From Aurantimonas coralicida DSM 14790 (lineage in GTDB: Bacteria; Pseudomonadota; Alphaproteobacteria; Rhizobiales; Rhizobiaceae): DNA of 37,943 nt. Below are positions 24,346-32,127 of this stretch, piece by piece. The notes under the pieces were generated by a model that was given only the letters and a program-made list of their open reading frames with translations, was not told where the DNA came from and made no database searches. The stretch spans positions 1-37,943 of the forward strand of contig NZ_ATXK01000016.1 of the NCBI RefSeq assembly GCF_000421645.1, read 5' to 3'. The translations under genes were made by a program, and so were the position numbers. The number at the start of each line of letters is the position of its first letter. Position 1 is the first letter of the stretch.

Positions 24346-25131
24346 ATGTCAGATCAAAAAGTAGATCAGCTTCAGCGTGCTGGGCGACTGTGGTTGATTT
24401 TAGTGAGGACTGCGAAAGCAGAAACCTCGGTTACATATAAGCAAGCGGCGGACGAAATTGGTATACATTGGAGGCCAATGGCTTATGTGCTAGGTCCGAT
24501 CCAGGACTACTGCCAAAGCGAAGGTTACCCGCGCCTGACTGCTCTCGTACACAACAAGGCGAGCGGTGTTCAGGGCGGCGGCTACCTGGGGGTGCCGGGC
24601 GATCAAACTGATCTGGAAGAAATCTACCAGTTCGATTGGGATAACCTCGAGAACCCATTTTCTATAAGAAAACAGGAAGATCTGAACAAAATTGCATCCG
24701 AGCTACTGCAAGAGCCGAATACGGCGCCGGATAAATGGGTAGCCACTCTTTCTAGGGGAGATGTGCAGCGGGTCTTCCGGAGCGCGATCCTAGAAGCGTA
24801 CGGATATCGCTGTGCTGTTTGCTCGATAGGCTTCACCGAAATTTTGGAAGCCGCTCATATCGTCCCTTGGGCATCTGGTCAGCGCAAGTTGAGAGCAGAC
24901 CCGAGGAACGGCATCTGCCTTTGCGCGAATCATCACCGCCTGTTCGACGCCGGGTGGCTGCAAATTGGGCCTGATAGGATCGTCCGCTTCAGTGATCCCG
25001 ACATGGAGTGCGGTGGATATGAGCCAATCGACGAGGCTGCGGTGATGTCGCTCCATGGCTCGAGACTGAAGCTGCCGGAAAATGAGGATTTATGGCCGGA
25101 CGCCGAACTGCTGCGGGGAAGACAGGCATAG
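24346..25131 (+). CDS. HNH endonuclease, stand-alone restriction-like protein
   Basis: 261 residues. The N-terminal part (about 10-85) looks like a small winged-helix module: 'SVTYKQAADEIGIHWRPM' and 'GPIQDYCQSEGYPRLTALV'. The C-terminal HNH domain has a zinc pair Cys156/Cys159 ('YRCAVCSIGF'), the first catalytic His171 in 'LEAAHIVPWA', Asn188 in 'NGICLCANHH', and His196/197 before 'RLFDAGWLQI'. All nuclease residues are present. The start at 24346 follows GGAGG. Base composition is clearly lower in GC than the fix and mat genes, which suggests transfer. No methylase is next to it, so it may cut modified DNA or act in phage defence. Confidence 0.85.
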   Translation: MSDQKVDQLQRAGRLWLILVRTAKAETSVTYKQAADEIGIHWRPMAYVLGPIQDYCQSEGYPRLTALVHNKASGVQGGGYLGVPGDQTDLEEIYQFDWDNLENPFSIRKQEDLNKIASELLQEPNTAPDKWVATLSRGDVQRVFRSAILEAYGYRCAVCSIGFTEILEAAHIVPWASGQRKLRADPRNGICLCANHHRLFDAGWLQIGPDRIVRFSDPDMECGGYEPIDEAAVMSLHGSRLKLPENEDLWPDAELLRGRQA

Positions 25132-25226
25132 CCATGATTCGAATCTAAGGTAAAATCCGAGGTCTACCGATAATGTGTCATCGACATCTTGCAACGATCA
25201 CATCGGGTCGGGTTCTCGTGCATTGA

Positions 25227-25260
25227 AAACCCTTGCCAGTCAGATCGCCGGCAAGGGTTT
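25227..25260 (+). terminator. terminator between the HNH gene and the AAA+/protease gene
   Basis: AAACCCTTGCC (25227-25237) and GGCAAGGGTTT (25250-25260) form a perfect 11-bp stem between convergent genes. It is about 95 bp after the HNH stop and 5 bp beyond the stop of the minus-strand gene. Confidence 0.8.
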
Positions 25261-25264
25261 GCAC

Positions 25265-27235
25265 TCAACGTCGAAGGTCGTGTTCCCTAGCGAAACTCTC
25301 TAGAGCGGCGCGTCCGAGCACGCGCCTTGCGATCGCTAACGCGGCTAGTGCTTCTATCGCTGGCTTATGCTGCCGAACGATCACGACCGTTTCGGCATAG
25401 AGCCGCGCCAAACGACCATGGACGAGCCTGCTGTCTATCTGAGCGCCATGGACAAGCGACGACCCGAGCCCGAGCGAGCCTTCGGTCCTTGCGACCAGTC
25501 GTGTCGCCTGGGCAAGATCGGAGCTATCCGATCCACCCGCGCCAGCCGAAGCCGCACCCAGGATGACCTCTTCCGCCGCTCGACCGGCCAGCAACGCGAC
25601 GACCTGCCGATGCAGATCCACTGCAAGCCCTTCAAAGCTTTCATCGTCGATCGCGTAGGTGACATGCCCGCCGGAGCCAGCGCCGTCGATCAGCGAGAGA
25701 GCCATGGGGAATTCCCCCATGGCCATTCCGATCACGGCGTGGCCCGCTTCGTGGATCGCAATTCGCCGGATCATTGCTGGCGAGCGCGTATCGGGCGGGA
25801 TTGCAACCGCGATCAAATCATCGCCGCCAAGCGGACGCTTTGCCATGCGCGCCCGACGCCGGGCATCGCGTGCGATGCGCACGACGTCCGCGCCGGAAAT
25901 CGTGCCAGCGAACAGCGCAGCGACGTCCTCAATGACAGCGCTCTCGATCCCGTCACCGAGGTGATGGCGAAAGATGCCTGCAAGCGCTTCCTCGTTGGGC
26001 AGGTCGATCCAGAACCTCCGGTCGAGACGTCCGGACCGGACAAGCGCCGCGTCGAGGTTCGCATCGTCATTGCACGCCGCGATGACCACGACGCCCTCGC
26101 GCCGACCAATCCCGTCCAGACACTCCAGGAGGCAGGTGACGATCGCCGTGAACCAGGCGTCGGCGGACCTGTTAGATCCACCGCGCCCTTGGACCGTGTC
26201 GATCTCGTCGATGAAGACGATCGCCGGCAGGTTCTTCGCGGACGCCTCGAAGACGGCACGAATGGCCTTGGTGACATCCCCCAGATGACCAGACTTGTTG
26301 GACTGCCACTGGGCGTAGCTCGTCGCTGTGAAGTGGACGCCGGCAGAATTCGCGATTGCTTGCGCGAGCAGGGTCTTGCCCGTCCCGGGCGGGCCGACGA
26401 AGAGTGCGCCGGCGTCGACGTCTTCCCAGCCGATCTCGCCCCGCCGATAGGCGGATAGATCCGCAACGAGTTGCAGCGCCCATCGCCCCGCATCACCATA
26501 GCCGTGCAGATCTTCTATGCGGGGACCCGTCGTGATGTTTCTCCCGGGCGTCGCCTGCTCGCTCGCAATCCGCATGCCGCGGATCTCTTCAAGCAGGCGA
26601 AGGCGCTCGGCGGGCGTGCGGCCGCGCCCGCCCGCAAAGTCGAGTTCGAGTGGCCGGTAGACCGAGCCGGTCGTCCCATCAGGCAGATGCGGAGGCTCGT
26701 CCAGGAAGCCGAGCCGAAACTCGAGGTCCTCGCGCGAAGGATCAATGATCTCGATGAAGGCGTCCGAGATAACGCGCAGGATCTCCGGAGCCTCGTGTTG
26801 GGGCGGGAACAGGCAGATGCAGGGTGTCGTCTCGTTCAGCATCTCAGGCAGTCGATGAAGCTCGAACGGATAGCCATGATCGAGCCGGTGCGCCGTCGTC
26901 GCGGTCATCGTCGTGATCGGCAGGTGTGGATCCGGCCATGCCGCTCGGATCGCGGTCTTGATCGCTTGCCTGGCGCTGTCCAGCCAGTGATCCGAAAACA
27001 CGCTCGCGGTGACGAGGAGCGGCCGGTCACCTCGCAAGCGGGTCGTGGCCGCGATGTTCGCATCGACAGCGTCAAACAACATGCGAGCAGACGGACTCAG
27101 GTCCTCGACGATCTCGTATGTGGCTGCGTTGAACAACGCCAAATCTTCCGGGTCCGGTCGGTTTCTCATCGCATGTCTTCCTCGGCGCGCCCGCAGGCGC
27201 AGCCCTTCGAATCCTGTTCTCAGTTCTGTCGACAT
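25265..27235 (-). CDS. soluble FtsH-like AAA+ ATPase with M41 metalloprotease domain
   Basis: 656 residues from ATG 27235 (AGGTGAGA upstream); ATG 27169 after GAGGAA is an alternative. Residues 1-200 are a unique domain with no membrane helix, unlike FtsH. The AAA+ module follows: Walker A GPPGTGKT (281-288), Walker B VFIDEID (340-346), and arginine fingers in 'RSGRLDRRFWIDLP'. The C-terminal peptidase has the zinc motif 'AIHEAGHAVIGMAMGE' (HEAGH 495-499) and the third ligand in 'SDSSDLAQATRLVARTEG' (Asp about 573). ATPase and protease sites both look intact. It overlaps the upstream TnsA-like gene by 16 bp, so the two are translationally coupled. Substrate and trigger are unknown. Confidence 0.88.
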   Translation of the reverse strand: MSTELRTGFEGLRLRARRGRHAMRNRPDPEDLALFNAATYEIVEDLSPSARMLFDAVDANIAATTRLRGDRPLLVTASVFSDHWLDSARQAIKTAIRAAWPDPHLPITTMTATTAHRLDHGYPFELHRLPEMLNETTPCICLFPPQHEAPEILRVISDAFIEIIDPSREDLEFRLGFLDEPPHLPDGTTGSVYRPLELDFAGGRGRTPAERLRLLEEIRGMRIASEQATPGRNITTGPRIEDLHGYGDAGRWALQLVADLSAYRRGEIGWEDVDAGALFVGPPGTGKTLLAQAIANSAGVHFTATSYAQWQSNKSGHLGDVTKAIRAVFEASAKNLPAIVFIDEIDTVQGRGGSNRSADAWFTAIVTCLLECLDGIGRREGVVVIAACNDDANLDAALVRSGRLDRRFWIDLPNEEALAGIFRHHLGDGIESAVIEDVAALFAGTISGADVVRIARDARRRARMAKRPLGGDDLIAVAIPPDTRSPAMIRRIAIHEAGHAVIGMAMGEFPMALSLIDGAGSGGHVTYAIDDESFEGLAVDLHRQVVALLAGRAAEEVILGAASAGAGGSDSSDLAQATRLVARTEGSLGLGSSLVHGAQIDSRLVHGRLARLYAETVVIVRQHKPAIEALAALAIARRVLGRAALESFAREHDLRR

Positions 27236-27870
27236 CGGGATCTCACCTGTGTCTCGGGGCCGATTGGCGTTTCGCGCCACTCCAGGGCGATCACGCGCTT
27301 CAGGGCGAGCGCGACGACGGCACCGATGGGTTCGGGGCTCTCGCGCATGGCGGAGGCGGCCTCGATCAGTGTGATCGGCGACATCTCCTCGAGGTAGGCG
27401 AGCAGGCGCACCCGGTCGCCGAGCGGCACCACGCGTTTGGCGTAGCGCATCATCTCGCGGGCGTTGGCGAGCGCCGGTTCGACGCGGATCTCGTCTTCAG
27501 GAATCGTGCGATAGGTGATCGTCGGGCCGATCGGTGTCAGGCCGGTCTCGCCGGCATCCAGGAAGCTTTCGCGCCCTTCGCTGCCGACGACACGGAAATC
27601 GGGCACGTGATTGACGATCTCACCATCGGCGCTCGCCAACTCGACGACGGCCGGCAGGCACGACCATGCGGTGACAGCCGGATCGAGATCGAGAAGCAAC
27701 GCGAGATCGCGGGCAATCTGCGAGCGGAAGACAGGGCGGCCGATGCAGAAGACCGTACCCACGGGCCCGAAGCGCCGGGCGGAGGAGGCCCGACGACGGG
27801 AAAGCGTGTGCAGGTCCGTAAAATTGCCGGCGTTGGAATTGTCAGAAAGGGAATGATTGCGGGAGGGCAT
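27220..27870 (-). CDS. protein with a degenerate TnsA-like endonuclease fold
   Basis: 216 residues. The middle reads 'RPVFRSQIARDLALLLDLDP', then 'SCLPAVVELASADG' and 'HVPDFRVVGSEGRESFLDAG', which follows the TnsA N-terminal nuclease pattern (ES..ERD....DFDP, then PDF, then EVK). The catalytic Asp of PDF is kept, but the expected Glu of the first motif and the Lys of EVK are replaced (S/Q and G), so cutting is doubtful. A helical C-terminal part follows. The family call is my motif reading. It is the first gene of a two-gene operon with the FtsH-like protein, and a LexA box lies about 134 bp upstream. No strong ribosome binding site precedes 27870. Confidence 0.7.
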   Translation of the reverse strand: MPSRNHSLSDNSNAGNFTDLHTLSRRRASSARRFGPVGTVFCIGRPVFRSQIARDLALLLDLDPAVTAWSCLPAVVELASADGEIVNHVPDFRVVGSEGRESFLDAGETGLTPIGPTITYRTIPEDEIRVEPALANAREMMRYAKRVVPLGDRVRLLAYLEEMSPITLIEAASAMRESPEPIGAVVALALKRVIALEWRETPIGPETQVRSRCRQN

Positions 27871-27925
27871 GTCGTCGGTCCGAAAGAAAACGCGTGGGCG
27901 TTCGCCGGACGACGGGCTGATTACC

Positions 27926-27997
27926 CTATCCGGCGCTGCAGGTCGTCGGGCGCACAGCCACGACGACGGACATCTTCTTTTCGGTGCGCTTGATCAT
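27926..27997 (-). CDS. possible 23-residue leader ORF
   Basis: ATG 27997 to TAG 27926 reads MIKRTEKKMSVVVAVRP and ends TTCSAG. It starts 7 bp inside the LexA box edge, with no Shine-Dalgarno. It could be a leaderless leader peptide or chance. Confidence 0.2.
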   Translation of the reverse strand: MIKRTEKKMSVVVAVRPTTCSAG

Positions 27998-28003
27998 GAA
28001 TGA

Positions 28004-28022
28004 GAACATAGTGCGAACATAG
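28004..28022 (-). promoter_or_regulatory. LexA (SOS) box of the alphaproteobacterial type
   Basis: On the minus strand CTATGTTCGCACTATGTTC is an 8-bp direct repeat with a 3-bp gap and contains GTTC-N7-GTTC, the LexA site of Rhizobiales and Rhodobacter. It lies upstream of the TnsA-like/FtsH-like operon. The match is seen; SOS control is inferred. Confidence 0.75.
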
Positions 28023-28059
28023 GCCGGCGGTCAACGCTGATTCGTCGGGGGTTCGAAGG

Positions 28060-28200
28060 TTAACGGAGGGGATTATGCAAGCGCATCGAACCGAACGGGC
28101 CGACCAAGCACGCGATCTCGACGAGGCCGCCCAGTGCATATCGGCCGGCTACGTCAGGAAGCGCAGGACATGAGAAACCGCGCCAGGCATCGCCAGCCAA
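28060..28200 (-). pseudogene. possible C-terminal remnant of a carboxymuconolactone-decarboxylase-like gene
   Basis: The minus-strand frame ending at 28060 reads 'GRYALGGLVEIACLVGPFGS' then 'MRLHNPLR'. This resembles the end of CMD/AhpD-like proteins (G..ALVELV.LVGYY....LNAF). There is no start or ribosome binding site and the upstream frame does not look like protein. The rest of 27871-28301 holds the LexA box and nothing else I can support. Confidence 0.25.
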
Positions 28201-28301
28201 TTTGCGTATTGGAAGCCGGAACAAGGATATGGTCGCCTCCGGCAGGACGACCTGTGTACATGCCTGGCGTGATACGAAACGCGCTGCTCTCGAAAAAGAC
28301 G

Positions 28302-29120
28302 TTAAGCGAGCGCGCCGACAGAAATCGTCGTCTCTTCTGACACGGCCTGCAAATCGGGCAGACAACCGTCAGTGAGTTGCGAGACGCTCATACGGTTGGA
28401 ATGGGCGCACACGCTTATCGCGGCCACCGCATCGCCTGTTCGGGGCGAAATGATCGGAACGGCTAAGGACCGCACGCCCTTTTCGAGTTCCTCATCCACG
28501 ATCGCGAAGCCTTTCTTGCGCGCGATCCGAACCTGATCGAGAACCAGATTCCTCGCGGCATGAGGATCGTGCGACGCCAAAATCCTGCCATCACGTGCCA
28601 GAATCTTCATCACGGCGTCGTCGCTCAGGGCGGCTAGAAGAACCCTACCTTGCGCTGAATAGGCGACCGAAAGCCGATCGCCAGCTTCGAGGTATATCGA
28701 CATGAGCCGGTCGCTCCGGGCGTATGCCATGATCCGGATGGAAGCATCTTCGAGGGTTCCGCACGACGAGGCTTCACGATGACGGTCAACTAGCCGTCTC
28801 ATCCTCGGCAGCGCGTGGCGAGCGAGGAGTTCCGCCTCATTGTCTTGGTTTCCGAACCGAACGGCGTTCGGAAGAAGACGGTATCCATGATCCTTCTGTT
28901 CGGCATGGCCGAGGCGAACCAGCGTCAGCACGTAACGTCTCGCTGAAGCACGCCCTTGGCCTGACTTCGCTGCGATCTCGCTGATTGTCGCAGGGCCCGA
29001 CATTCCGCTCATCGCCGAGAGAACGTCCAGCCCCTTTGCGAAGCTTTCGACGTACTCGTTTCGATCATGAACGCTGCCCAAAACTTCGTCGGTGGTTCCG
29101 GCGGCGGAGTTGACAGGCAT
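28302..29120 (-). CDS. IclR-family transcriptional regulator
   Basis: 272 residues. The N-terminal winged helix is 'EYVESFAKGLDVLSAMSGMS', 'ATISEIAAKSGQGRASARRY' and 'LTLVRLGHAEQKDHGYRL'. The C-terminal IclR effector domain includes 'RLSVAYSAQGRVLLAALSDD', 'RKKGFAIVDEELEKGVRSLA' and 'AAISVCAHSNRMS'. The opening 'ESFAKGLDVL' is typical of the PcaR/PobR-like branch that controls aromatic-acid genes. It is divergent from the TRAP/RraA operon, with an operator-like palindrome between them, so it probably controls that operon and itself. The effector is unknown. Confidence 0.92.
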   Translation of the reverse strand: MPVNSAAGTTDEVLGSVHDRNEYVESFAKGLDVLSAMSGMSGPATISEIAAKSGQGRASARRYVLTLVRLGHAEQKDHGYRLLPNAVRFGNQDNEAELLARHALPRMRRLVDRHREASSCGTLEDASIRIMAYARSDRLMSIYLEAGDRLSVAYSAQGRVLLAALSDDAVMKILARDGRILASHDPHAARNLVLDQVRIARKKGFAIVDEELEKGVRSLAVPIISPRTGDAVAAISVCAHSNRMSVSQLTDGCLPDLQAVSEETTISVGALA

Positions 29121-29139
29121 CGACGTGCCATCCTAATGC

Positions 29140-29180
29140 TTGCAGTGCGATCACTGTGATTGCTGTGCAAACACTATAGC
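29140..29180. promoter_or_regulatory. IclR operator-like palindrome and promoter of the TRAP/RraA operon
   Basis: Arms TTGCAGTGCGATCAC (29140-29154) and GTGATTGCTGTGCAA (29156-29170) are inverted with 12 of 15 positions matching around a single central T. TATAGC (29175-29180) could be the plus-strand -10, putting the palindrome over the -35. Binding by the adjacent IclR regulator is inferred. Confidence 0.7.
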
Positions 29181-29230
29181 GGGGCAGGTCGGGAGAGTAA
29201 ACCGGCACCGCTGTCGGGAGGACGACAGAC

Positions 29231-30253
29231 ATGAAGTTTACGCGCATTCTCGCGGGCACGTTGATCGCGTGTTCCACTGCTCTTTCGGCCGGCCACGCGG
29301 ACGCGGAAACCCGCATCAGCGTCGCCGACGCGTTTCCGAGCGGTCACTACCTTTCCGAAGAGGCGGTGAAGTTCTGGATGGGACGGGTTGAGGAATTGTC
29401 GAATGGAGAAGTCACCTTCGACTATTTCACCAGCGGCCAGATGGGACCTCTCGCTGACATGCTCGACATGGCGAAGAACGGCATCGCAGACGTAACCTAC
29501 GTTCCGATGTCGTCGTTCGCGGATCGGCTGCCGCTGTCGGGTGTCACCGAGCTTCCGGGCTTCTTTGAGAAGTCCGTTCGTGGCACTGCAGCGTTCCAGG
29601 AATTTCTCGATTCCGATCTCGCTGCAGAAGAATTCGAGCCTGAAGGTGTCGTCCCGCTCTTCGGAGCCATGCTCCCGCCGTATCAGGTCGCTTCGACCAA
29701 GGGCGCCATCAATTCGGAAGCTGGCTTCGATGGCGTCCGCCTTCGCACGCCCGGTGGCATTCTCGAGATAGCCGCAGAGCGCCTTGGCGCGACCGCCGTT
29801 CCAATGGGCGGTCCTGACATGTATGCCGCTCTCCAGCGCGGGACCGTCGATGCCACGGTCAACGCGTTCGCGTCGCTCAAGGGTTACAGGCTGAACGAGG
29901 TCCTCAAGGCCGTCTCGGACAATGGCAGCTTCGGAAGCTTCGCATTCACCCTCGTCATCGGGAAGGAAAAGTTCGAAAGTCTTCCTGACGACGTTCAGAA
30001 GGCAATGACAGAAGCTGGCGATGAGACCGCGAAACACGTCGCCGAGTGGATGGACGAGAACGAGCAGAAGATCGCCGAAGAATTCTCCTCCGAAGGTATT
30101 GACGTTTATTCGATTGACGCCCCGGTCCTTGAGGACTGGAACAAAAAACTGTCCGGCGTGGCGGATACATGGGCTCAGCGCCTCGATGAGCGCGGCAAGC
30201 CAGGAACAGAGATCCTGAAGAAGTGGAAGGCTGCGCTCGACGCAACCAACTGA
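29231..30253 (+). CDS. TRAP transporter periplasmic solute-binding protein (DctP family)
   Basis: 340 residues. The signal peptide 'MKFTRILAGTLIACSTALSA' ends near 'GHADAETRI'. The mature protein follows the DctP fold: 'VADAFPSGHYLSEEAVKFWM', 'SNGEVTFDYFTSGQMGPLAD', 'MAKNGIADVTYVP', 'LRTPGGILEIAAERLGATAV' and 'GGPDMYAALQRGTVDATVNA'. 'RTPGG' contains the Arg that in the family pairs with the substrate carboxylate. GGGAGG lies upstream of the ATG. It is the first gene of a six-gene operon. It is not closely similar by eye to the malonate binding protein at 6140, so the substrate probably differs. Confidence 0.93.
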   Translation: MKFTRILAGTLIACSTALSAGHADAETRISVADAFPSGHYLSEEAVKFWMGRVEELSNGEVTFDYFTSGQMGPLADMLDMAKNGIADVTYVPMSSFADRLPLSGVTELPGFFEKSVRGTAAFQEFLDSDLAAEEFEPEGVVPLFGAMLPPYQVASTKGAINSEAGFDGVRLRTPGGILEIAAERLGATAVPMGGPDMYAALQRGTVDATVNAFASLKGYRLNEVLKAVSDNGSFGSFAFTLVIGKEKFESLPDDVQKAMTEAGDETAKHVAEWMDENEQKIAEEFSSEGIDVYSIDAPVLEDWNKKLSGVADTWAQRLDERGKPGTEILKKWKAALDATN

Positions 30254-30259
30254 TCAGGT

Positions 30260-30289
30260 GCGCGGATGAAGCCTGGTCTTCATCCGCGC
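30260..30289 (+). terminator. intercistronic hairpin between the dctP- and dctQ-like genes
   Basis: GCGCGGATGAAG (30260-30271) and CTTCATCCGCGC (30278-30289) form a perfect 12-bp stem. Such hairpins after binding-protein genes usually stabilise the 5' mRNA and reduce read-through, giving excess receptor over permease. Confidence 0.75.
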
Positions 30290-30324
30290 CTTCTTCCGCC
30301 CCTTAAACTATCCCGGAAACGAAA

Positions 30325-30828
30325 ATGCTCGACCGTGCCTTGACGGTAGTCGAACGAGCCCTGGTCTTCGGAACTTATCTCGCGCTGATGGCGATGATGG
30401 TTCTGATAACGGTCGACGCCATCCTCCGATATGCTTTCGCCGAGACGCTGCCAGACGTCTACCATCTGACCGAACTCTATCTGATGCCGATGGTGATATT
30501 CTTCGCTCTGGCAAATACCCAGCGTCTCGATGGGCATGTCTCGGTTTCTCTTTTCCATCGTTTCCTGCCTGATACAGCCCGCAGGAGCGCACTCTTGCTG
30601 GTTTATCTGGCAGCTTCAGCATGCTTCGCGGCGATCGCATGGAAGAGTGGTCAGACTGCCTGGTCGGACATAGCGGCCTGGCGTGTCACTGCAGGTGTCG
30701 TGCCGTGGCCTACCGGACTCTCACGAGCCATCGTTCCTGTTGGTTCCGCAGTCCTGGCCATCCGGCTTTTCGTTGACGGTCTTAAGCTTGTCGGACGTTC
30801 GGGGAATCGCGAGGTGAAGTCGATATGA
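30325..30828 (+). CDS. TRAP transporter small permease (DctQ family)
   Basis: 167 residues, four predicted membrane segments: around 'LVFGTYLALMAMMVLITVDA', 'YLMPMVIFFALANTQ', 'ALLLVYLAASACFAAIAW' and 'LSRAIVPVGSAVLAIRLFV'. 'RLDGHVSVSLFHRFLP' is the usual DctQ loop after helix 2. It pairs with the large permease, whose start overlaps its stop as ATGA. No strong Shine-Dalgarno is seen before 30325. Confidence 0.9.
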   Translation: MLDRALTVVERALVFGTYLALMAMMVLITVDAILRYAFAETLPDVYHLTELYLMPMVIFFALANTQRLDGHVSVSLFHRFLPDTARRSALLLVYLAASACFAAIAWKSGQTAWSDIAAWRVTAGVVPWPTGLSRAIVPVGSAVLAIRLFVDGLKLVGRSGNREVKSI

Positions 30829-32114
30829 CGCTCGCTCTTCTCGCCATCATGCTTCTTGTCCTGATCGTCATCGGGGCGCCCATCGCCTTCGCCTTGTTGA
30901 TCACGGGGACGGCCGGGCTTCTTCTGCAACTCGGATTGAATCCGACGCTCGGCATTCTCCAGACGTCGCCCTATCGTTCCAGCGCATCCTTCCTGCTGAC
31001 GACAATTCCGATGTTCATCCTGATGGCCGAGTTTCTCGCGGGCGGCCGGATGGCGCAGGACATTTTCCGAGCAGGTCACTACTGGCTCGGTCACCTACGG
31101 GGCGGCATGGCGGTCGCAACGACGCTCGCGAGCGCGCTGCTGGCGGCGCTACTTGGATCCAGTCCTGCAGCGGCTGCCACGATGTCCTCAATTGCTGTGC
31201 CAGAAATGCGCAAGTACGGCTACGACGATCGGCTTTCGCTCGGGATCGTGGCCTCGGCCGGAACTCTGGCCGTCATCATTCCGCCGAGCGTCATCTTGAT
31301 CCTTTACGGCATCCTGACGGAAAGCTCGATCGGACGGCTGTTCGTTGCCGGCCTGATACCCGGTATCATGACAGCGACGGGCTACATCCTGCTGGTCAAC
31401 ATCTGGGCACGCGTCGAGCCTTCGGTCGCACCAACCGCCGAGAAGAAGTTTACCCGCGAGGAGAAGATGGGCTCTTTGAAGCCTATCTGGCCTGCGATCC
31501 TTCTCATCGCGGTCGTGCTTGGCGGCATCTATTCCGGTTTTGTGACGCCAACCGAGGCGGGCGCTGTAGGCGCGGCTGGGGCCTTCGTCATCGGCATCCT
31601 GTTCAGTGGCCTGCGCCGGAAAGGGATCATCGGCGCGCTTGAAAGGGCTTCGAAGACGACCGCGATGATATTTGCGATCATCATCGCCGCATCGATCTTC
31701 GGCTATTATCTGACTTCGACACAGATCGCCCAGGATACCATCCGCTGGGTGCAAGCCTCCGGCATGCCTACCACCGCCGTCTTGGTCGCCGTCCTGCTCG
31801 TCTATCTGGTTTTGGGTGCTTTCCTGGATCCAGTGTCGATCCTCGTACTGACGCTTCCTTTGGCGTTCCCTCTGATCATCAGCCTTGGCTACGACGCAAT
31901 CTGGTTCGGCATTATCGCGACGAAGATGGTCGAGATCGGATTGGTCACGCCGCCCGTAGGGATCAACGTTTTCGTGACTGCGGGAGCCGTCAATGCGGAT
32001 CTCAAAGACGCGTTCAAGGGTGCTTCCCTGTTCATCCTCGTCGACGTGATCGTGGTGATTCTGCTGATCCTGTTCCCGCAGATCGTCACCTTCCTTCCCG
32101 ACCTAATGTTCTGA
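30825..32114 (+). CDS. TRAP transporter large permease (DctM family)
   Basis: 429 residues with about 12 hydrophobic segments. Signatures: 'GSSPAAAATMSSIAVPEM', 'SAGTLAVIIPPSVILILYGI', 'TESSIGRLFVAGLIPGIM', 'TPTEAGAVGAAGAF' and 'EIGLVTPPVGINVFVTAGA'. It forms the transport channel of the second TRAP system and is coupled by ATGA to the small permease. Thirteen bp separate it from the first RraA-family gene. Confidence 0.95.
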   Translation: MTLALLAIMLLVLIVIGAPIAFALLITGTAGLLLQLGLNPTLGILQTSPYRSSASFLLTTIPMFILMAEFLAGGRMAQDIFRAGHYWLGHLRGGMAVATTLASALLAALLGSSPAAAATMSSIAVPEMRKYGYDDRLSLGIVASAGTLAVIIPPSVILILYGILTESSIGRLFVAGLIPGIMTATGYILLVNIWARVEPSVAPTAEKKFTREEKMGSLKPIWPAILLIAVVLGGIYSGFVTPTEAGAVGAAGAFVIGILFSGLRRKGIIGALERASKTTAMIFAIIIAASIFGYYLTSTQIAQDTIRWVQASGMPTTAVLVAVLLVYLVLGAFLDPVSILVLTLPLAFPLIISLGYDAIWFGIIATKMVEIGLVTPPVGINVFVTAGAVNADLKDAFKGASLFILVDVIVVILLILFPQIVTFLPDLMF

Positions 32115-32127
32115 AAGGCCACCACCG

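Noticed and set aside
25367-27397. Plus-strand ORFs opposite the FtsH-like gene
   Set aside because: Shadow frames; the minus strand has Walker and HEAGH motifs.
28040-28075. tRNA-like GGTTCGAAGG segment
   Set aside because: No acceptor stem, anticodon loop or CCA end can be built around it.
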